A DNA stretch of 64,000 nucleotides from Phyto melanocephala (taxonomy: Eukaryota; Arthropoda; Insecta; Diptera; Rhinophoridae): positions 84,470,213 to 84,534,212 of the forward strand of contig OW799236.1 in NCBI GenBank assembly GCA_941918925.1. The letters run 5' to 3'. Under the pieces are notes generated by a model, which ran no database searches, was not told where the DNA came from, and saw nothing but the letters and a program-made list of their open reading frames with translations. The position numbers and the translations under genes are program-made. This document shows, one piece after another, positions 60,201-64,000 of the stretch. Every line of letters starts with the position of its first letter. Position 1 is the first letter of the stretch.

Positions 60201-63038
60201 AGCATACTTACCTCATTTATAGCCCAGTTACGTTTAATGTAGTTCTTAAAAGCAATAGAACCAGCTACACGTATTGTCATATCCACATCGGCCTTGTCTA
60301 TTAAATTTAATAGCAACACCGCATAATTTCGTTGAATTTCTGTGGATTCCAGCAATTTTTCCGCTAAAATTAAAATGTATATAAAATTACTTTATCTCGT
60401 CGAATAAAAAAAACTTACCAGGCCTTCTGATATTGGGTTCAGGACTCAGTGTTTGTTGCAAATAGCCAGCAAGCAATTGCAAGTTCTCATGATTTACCTC
60501 CATAATTCAATCTCTTCCAATTCTTTTAGTAAAAAAAGTAATTATTTTTTTATTGTACTAAACTTACTTAGTTTAAAACTAAAAACTTTGCACTTTTATA
60601 GAAAGTTTAACCAAAACTGTTTGGCTGTGTTAAAAATAAAACAATTACAATAATTAATTAAAAATTTTAGTTACCGTTCAGAGTAGGAGGTCTAAATTAA
60701 TTATAATTATGTTTTTATATTAGAAATCACAAATTTTTATCAATAATATATAACTTTAAACTGTTGTAAACTTTTTCTTTATAACTTTTGGGCAGCGTTT
60801 ATTTCTTAATATGACCGAACAACACACATGTGAGCGTGAGAGAATTGCAAATAAGAATTGAAAAATTCCGTTGTTTTAATACAATAAATAACAACTATGG
60901 TTTAATATGAATACATTACCAAAACTTGGCAGCACCTACACTTTAATAGTTGCTTCTGTACACTCAAAATAAAATGTGAAAACCTTTCAACAAATCACAA
61001 AAACAAATTTTGAATATATTTTTATAATATGATATTATTTCTTTTCTTTTTCTGCACATAACGCAATAATTAATAATACTTAAAAAATTTTAAGGTTTAC
61101 TTGTAAAATTGTATGTCACAGCTGAGCTTTAGAGCTTTAACATATCTGTAATTAGTGAGCTATGACATTCTAAGCTGATAGGTACATATTTGATAATCAA
61201 TTATGTTGGATTGTTGTTAAATTCACTATTATCGATTCGACCCCTAAGTCTTATGTATTCATGTATTCATTAAATTTTTATATTATTATCTTTTGTATAA
61301 TTCCTTAACTCTTACATTTATAATGGTTTTACTTAATTTACGAAAAAAATCAAGCTTCAATGTTTCAAATAGAATATATAGATTTACATAAAGCTGAAAA
61401 TTTTTTATCGACTTAAGTAAAATATTTTAAAAGTATATTTTTTTAATTCTCTTGTTTTAAGGAAATTATTTCAGAAGGATTAGGCATGTTTATACAAGTA
61501 ACTAATATTATTGTAGTTGTGGTCTTACCGGTAGTCATTATGCATTTGAAAGCACAAATGTTCAGTCTAAGTAAGTAAATATACAATACTAAAGAAATAA
61601 TTTAGTCATACAATAATATCGTTTCAAATTTCCAGTGGGTGCTTTAACGGTATGTTTCTTCTACTCGATTTTGTTCCTCAAATTGTGGAGCTATGTTCAA
61701 GTTAATATGTGGTGCCGTCAAACTTATTATACCAAACAATATCCACGAAAGAGGCGTCCCAGTATAACATTGGCGCAACTAAGTATGATCTTAAAATCAA
61801 AATTTAATGAATATTATTATTAATATTTATTTGTTATCTGATTTTTTTAAGAGAATGGCCAATTAGATGAAGATGAAAAGGATGAAGACGTCCCTGTCTT
61901 AGTTCAATATCCTGATAACTTGTGCTACAAGGATTTATTTTATTTCCTTTGTGCTCCCACTTTATGCTATGAATTAAACTTTCCTCGCACCACTCGTATT
62001 CGTAAACGATTTTTATTGAAACGTGTTTTAGAAGTAGTTTTTGGTGTTAATGTTGTTATGGCACTTTTCCAACAATGGATTATACCCTCCGTACGTAATT
62101 CCTTAATACCATTCTCAAATATGGATGTGGGATTAGCAACTGAACGTTTACTGAAATTGGCAGTAAGTTTAAAATTAAAAATATATAGAAATAAAAATTA
62201 TTTAAAGAGTGTTAATATGTATATATATTATATTTTTAGTTACCTAACCATTTGGTTTGGCTGTGTTTTTTCTATTTAACATTTCATTCATTTTTAAATG
62301 CTATTGGAGAAATTTTACATTTTGCTGATCGTAATTATTATAATGATTGGTGGAATGCCAACAATATAGATACCTTCTGGAGAACGTGGAATATGCCAGT
62401 GCATAGGTAAATAAGAAAAAAATTAAAAAAAAAAAAAATATTGTTAATATGTATAACATATAGATGGTGTGTAAGACATTTATATATCCCTGTGGTACAA
62501 ATGGGCTATTCTTCAAGGCAGGCTTCCACTATTGTTTTTCTAATCAGTGCTTTTTTCCATGAATATTTAGTAAGTTTTATCAAAATATTGTTAAATCAAT
62601 GTAAATATATTGATATATTTTACCTTTTTATTAATATATATAAATAATTTAAATACCAGGATAGAGATTATTTTTTAGAATTGTTAATTGGATGCATTGT
62701 CTGAAATTTTTGAAAAATGTATATCTGATTTCAAATTCTGATATTTAAATAATTTATATTTATTCCAATTAATTCTGAAAATATTTTAAATTATTTTATA
62801 GGTTTCCGTTCCCCTCCAAACTTACAAAATATGGGCTTTCCTTGGCATGATGGGCCAAATTCCCCTGTCAGCAATTTCAAAAAGTGTTGAACGCTCATTG
62901 GGTCCTCGCATGGGTAATATTATTGTATGGGCTTCAATAATACTCGGGCAACCATTGTGCATTATGATGTATTACCACGACTATGTTATTACACATTTCA
63001 AAGATGCCTTAAATAGTGCCGTTTATAAAGAAATTTAA
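45300..63038 (+). CDS. mdy: Diacylglycerol O-acyltransferase 1 (midway), ten coding exons
   Basis: An ER-membrane MBOAT enzyme that transfers fatty acyl from acyl-CoA to diacylglycerol in the last step of triacylglycerol synthesis. Coding exons: 45300-45598, 46363-46491, 46577-46668, 51383-51435, 61462-61570, 61636-61782, 61852-62162, 62240-62406, 62464-62569, 62802-63038. All introns are GT-AG with consistent phase; the total is 549 codons plus stop. The start is ATG in CAAAATGG; an earlier in-frame ATG (45252) lies in likely 5' UTR. Residues 1-99 are a hydrophilic, cytosol-facing Arg/Ser/Lys-rich tail. Then come [15 protein letters not shown] (about 100), multiple hydrophobic segments, [21 protein letters not shown] (413-419) and the catalytic His in FFHEYL (His468), ending with [14 protein letters not shown]. 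Exon order and sequence match Drosophila midway as I remember it. Introns 3 (4.7 kb) and 4 (10 kb) are swollen by repeats, and intron 4 contains Cas on the opposite strand. Other 5' exons are possible. Confidence 0.95.
45655..46262. mobile_element. MITE in mdy intron 1, GGTTCGTTCGAG ends
   Basis: GGTTCGTTCGAGAAC at 45655 is inverted as GTACTCGAACGAACC ending at 46262, with TA on both sides. The interior includes a short frame at 45995-46051 starting [15 protein letters not shown] and followed by a donor-like GCAGGTATAC, perhaps the first exon of a lost transposase. The insert makes up most of the 764-bp intron. Confidence 0.75.
47997..48763. repeat. Inverted repeat with 21-bp perfect arms
   Basis: GGAGCTAAAAATGGACTAAA at 47997 is exactly inverted as TTTAGTCCATTTTTAGCTCC ending at 48763. 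A hAT-like CAGTGTTGCCAAG lies just outside at 47948. The interval includes the non-LTR fragment at 48596-48708. Probably an old transposon; the ends are not proved. Confidence 0.6.
48596..48708 (-). pseudogene. Non-LTR retrotransposon C-terminal fragment
   Basis: The minus strand reads [19 protein letters not shown] and INLLRYLTA, parallel to AKRHRFLGEHILDGISAISE and LNYLLRYLRA at 16880-17125. A second, shorter copy of the same retrotransposon family. Confidence 0.75.
49310..49620. repeat. Probable non-LTR retrotransposon UTR debris
   Basis: It starts with GGTTAGGTTAAGCAGGCTGA and is notably less AT-rich than its surroundings (GGTCCACGACTGCTCCC, TCGCGTGTAGCGACACC). GGTTAGGTTA tracts are common at 3' ends of dipteran non-LTR elements. 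No protein motif. Tentative. Confidence 0.35.
49643..49777. mobile_element. Palindromic MITE in mdy intron 3
   Basis: AGGGTATCAATTCTCGTTCT at 49643 is inverted, with few mismatches over about 46 bp, as AGAACGAGAATTGAGTCCCT ending at 49777. A short central spacer remains. TSD not clear. Confidence 0.75.
50163..51122. mobile_element. hAT-like non-autonomous element, CAAGGCAAATTT ends
   Basis: The ends read AAGGCAAATTTATTCATC and GATGAATAAATTTGCCT; the inverted match covers about 21 bp. The flanks GGTAAAAC (50155-50162) and GTTAAAAC (51123-51130) look like an 8-bp duplication with one later change. A CAGCTG-containing subterminal motif is shared by both sides. No transposase. Confidence 0.75.
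52040..52480 (-). repeat. Unclassified dispersed repeat, copy 2 (inverted)
   Basis: CTCAGTATCTCCGGGC, GTTTTACTCTCCTTAAAAC and neighbouring blocks are the reverse complement, in reverse order, of 24570-25146. It is followed at 52490-52525 by GTAGCGAAGCGCGTACCGGG, similar to the GC-rich start of the repeat at 53630. Confidence 0.6.
52558..53337 (+). mobile_element. Helentron/DINE-1-like element, subfamily A, with expanded A-tract core
   Basis: 5' palindrome ATTCGGCCGTGCCGAAT near 52577, an A/T low-complexity core at 52655-52915, CACGGACAGACGGTCAGACG near 53172, and a 3' hairpin ACCCTTTTTCACTG / TGTGAAGGGTATA at 53309-53336. Close to the copies at 23731-24523 and 54192-55023. Confidence 0.8.
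53630..54190. repeat. GGGCGTGGC-type dispersed repeat with internal repeats
   Basis: It starts ACAAACCCGGCGCGCATTGC. A unit with TTATGGGCGTGGC..TGCCCACTTTTCT..AATCACGAAATTAT..CAAGTACCTCAAAATTATA occurs three times (near 53730, 53840 and 54078). TTTA microsatellite at 53905-53935. No coding region. Confidence 0.6.
54192..55023 (-). mobile_element. Helentron/DINE-1-like element, subfamily A, 3' hairpin missing
   Basis: Inverted copy. The 5' end is intact at the right (ATTCGGCACGGCCGAATATA, GCGCTCTTACTTGTTT). At the left it starts with CTTTGTCATTCCGTTTG, without the ACCCTT...AAGGGT hairpin of its relatives. Its expanded A/T core is at 54570-54850. It lies inside or beside the repeat at 53630-54190. 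Confidence 0.8.
55231..55444. mobile_element. 214-bp MITE, TGCGC-ended inverted repeats
   Basis: TGCGCGAAGTTATCGTATGT at 55231 is inverted with two mismatches as ACATACGATAATTTTGCGCA ending at 55444; 23-bp arms. TSD not identified. Confidence 0.7.
55670..55886. mobile_element. 217-bp MITE, GAAAGGCCCTAACTCAAAT ends
   Basis: A 19-bp perfect inverted repeat, GAAAGGCCCTAACTCAAAT at 55670 and its complement at 55868-55886. No coding region; TSD unclear. Confidence 0.75.
56170..56400 (-). pseudogene. Tc1-type transposase C-terminal relic
   Basis: The minus strand has PDLNPIENQ near 56360, the segment before the third catalytic acidic residue in Tc1-like transposases, and [20 protein letters not shown] sequence near 56240, the usual Tc1/Bari C-terminus. 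Frames are broken between them. CAGCTGCAGAAAAAAAATTG at 55908 may be its terminal repeat, but no partner was found. Confidence 0.65.
56996..60503 (-). CDS. Cas: Exportin-2 (CAS/CSE1), eight coding exons, nested in mdy intron 4
   Basis: A karyopherin-beta family nuclear export receptor that binds importin-alpha with Ran-GTP and returns it to the cytoplasm. Exons in coding order (minus strand): 60503-60419, 60363-60212, 60001-59294, 59227-58744, 58686-58488, 58422-58162, 58095-57795, 57724-56996. All introns are GT-AG and most are short; phases agree and the sum is 972 codons plus stop, close to the family's usual length of about 970. It starts [20 protein letters not shown]. The importin-beta N-terminal region (about 25-110) includes [20 protein letters not shown]. 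The Cse1 central HEAT repeats include [21 protein letters not shown] and [21 protein letters not shown]. The C-terminal CAS/CSE1 region includes [20 protein letters not shown]. It ends [11 protein letters not shown]. No frameshift or stop. The promoter must lie in 60504-61461, within mdy intron 4. Opposed transcription through a shared intron could cause interference. Confidence 0.96.
62336..62356 (+). other. MBOAT signature motif in mdy exon 8
   Basis: The codons read YYNDWWN, corresponding to the FYxDWWN motif of ACAT/DGAT1 enzymes implicated in acyl-CoA binding and activity. The first aromatic residue is Tyr instead of the usual Phe. Confidence 0.85.
62558..62560 (+). other. Catalytic histidine codon of mdy (His468)
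   Basis: CAT in the context [11 protein letters not shown], the conserved MBOAT active-site histidine within a hydrophobic segment. It lies four codons before the end of exon 9. Confidence 0.85.
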
Positions 63039-64000
63039 ATTTTTAAGTTTTATATTTGTTGGTACTTATTGCAGACAATAATCATGTTAAAAGTTTTGTT
63101 ATTAGCTTACATGAAATAAGAACTGGTTGCATTTTAAATATTGCATTATTTATTACGTTTGTCCTTTTTATATTGTTACATATTGAAATTTGAAATGTGA
63201 ATTAAGAAAACAGTGTTAAAATTATAAGTAACGAAAATTTTAATTGCAAAGTTTAGTTTATATAAACATATTTCTAAAATTGTTACAAAATAAATTTGTA
63301 GAATTAAATTAAGAGTTAAACGTGAGTGTAAATAAATAAAACAAAATATTTAAAAATTATTGTGTAGAAGTTTTTTACTACGTAATACAAAACTTTTCAC
63401 CAAGAAAAATGTTTTTTATATCGTTAACAAGAAAATTGCAAAATACTTAAAGCCTGGGCTTACCACCGAACTTAGTTATTCGATCTGTCAAAAAAAGTCC
63501 TGTATGCTCAGAAAGTGTACTCTTAAAAAATTATAATCTATGCAATTAAAAAGCAATACAACATTGTTTGCTTCGTTTTTATAAAATATAGATGTTAACG
63601 TTTTTTATTTCTTAAAAAGAAATTAAGGCAACAAAACTTATTAATTTTACCAAAAATATTCTAAACTTGTTTTCTGCATCTTTTATATATGACTGTGTGG
63701 CACAGGCAACACATTTTTGATATTTTTTAAAGTTTAACAGATTTTTCTGTAAGATTGTGTAATAAAGTAGAGCCAGGCCTTTCAAAATTAATGGAAAATA
63801 TTGCTAAAAAATTCTTATATCATTAGACAAGTTAAAACCAAAGACAGCTGATAATATATATTTTTTTTGAGTTGTTAATCCAAATGCTTTCCTAATATAT
63901 CATTCGGCTACATTAAAACAATAACCAACTGTTTCGTTAAGTGTAAGATGTTGCCAGTTTTTTTCACTTATTCCCAACATTAATCTGGCAAGCAAAATGA
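63039..64000. other. mdy 3' UTR and downstream flank
   Basis: Candidate AATAAA signals near 63289 and 63331. Beyond about 63360, AT-rich sequence with no recognisable gene. Confidence 0.5.

Larger units (their letters stand above)
51436..61461 (+). other. mdy intron 4, hosting the Cas gene and repeats
   Basis: A GTAAGT donor at 51436 and TTTTAAG acceptor at 61461. It contains a dispersed repeat (about 52040-52480), two Helentron-like elements in opposite orientation (52558-53337 and 54192-55023), two TIR elements (55231-55444 and 55670-55886), a Tc1 relic (56170-56400) and the whole Cas gene (56996-60503, minus strand). 60504-61460 shows no further gene; it must contain the Cas promoter. Confidence 0.85.

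Overview
The window is AT-rich nuclear DNA of a higher fly, with short GT-AG introns, two conserved insect genes and dense transposon debris. A calyptrate such as a blowfly or house-fly relative fits best, but that is inference from the style of the repeats and from gene similarity recalled from memory. Only three host genes can be supported. (1) The 3'-terminal exon of an unnamed gene on the + strand (1572-4165) encodes a conserved-looking N-terminal block, a Gln/His/Ser-rich middle, a Thr/Lys/Pro mucin-like stretch and an acidic tail. (2) midway (mdy), the DGAT1-type diacylglycerol acyltransferase, lies on the + strand as ten coding exons from 45300 to 63038 (549 codons plus stop). (3) Cas/CSE1 (exportin-2, the importin-alpha re-exporter) lies on the - strand as eight coding exons from 60503 down to 56996 (972 codons plus stop). 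Cas sits wholly inside the 10-kb fourth intron of mdy. Both splice models were rebuilt by eye. Every junction is GT-AG, the phases agree, and the total lengths are multiples of three. Layout: 1-900 is a tandemly duplicated relic of a mariner-type transposase; 1572-4165 is the first gene; about 4.2-45.2 kb holds no recognisable host gene and is a layered graveyard of mobile elements; 45.3-63.0 kb is mdy, with repeats in introns 1, 3 and 4 and Cas in intron 4; 63.0-64.0 kb is mdy 3' flank. The most abundant repeat is a non-autonomous Helentron/DINE-1-like (mini-me-like) family with more than a dozen full or partial copies. It has a 5' palindrome (ATTCGGCCGTGCCGAAT), an internal GACAGACG microsatellite, and a 3' hairpin whose stem is also complementary to the 5' subterminal sequence. 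Two subfamilies differ at both ends in a matched way. Other elements have defined boundaries: a 1.55-kb hAT element with an 8-bp target duplication (TSD) and a hAT dimerisation-domain relic, itself invaded by a three-headed tRNA-derived SINE with a 12-bp TSD; an 890-bp hAT MITE with an 8-bp TSD; a 1.49-kb piggyBac-like element with TTAA ends; a mariner deletion derivative at a TA site; a 312-bp palindromic insert with a 15-bp TSD; a foldback-like element with inverted 39-bp arrays; and several small MITEs. Three paralogous copies of one Helentron subfamily each carry a different insertion, so they serve as empty-site references for one another. I found no CRISPR array, rRNA gene, functional tRNA gene or intact autonomous transposon.
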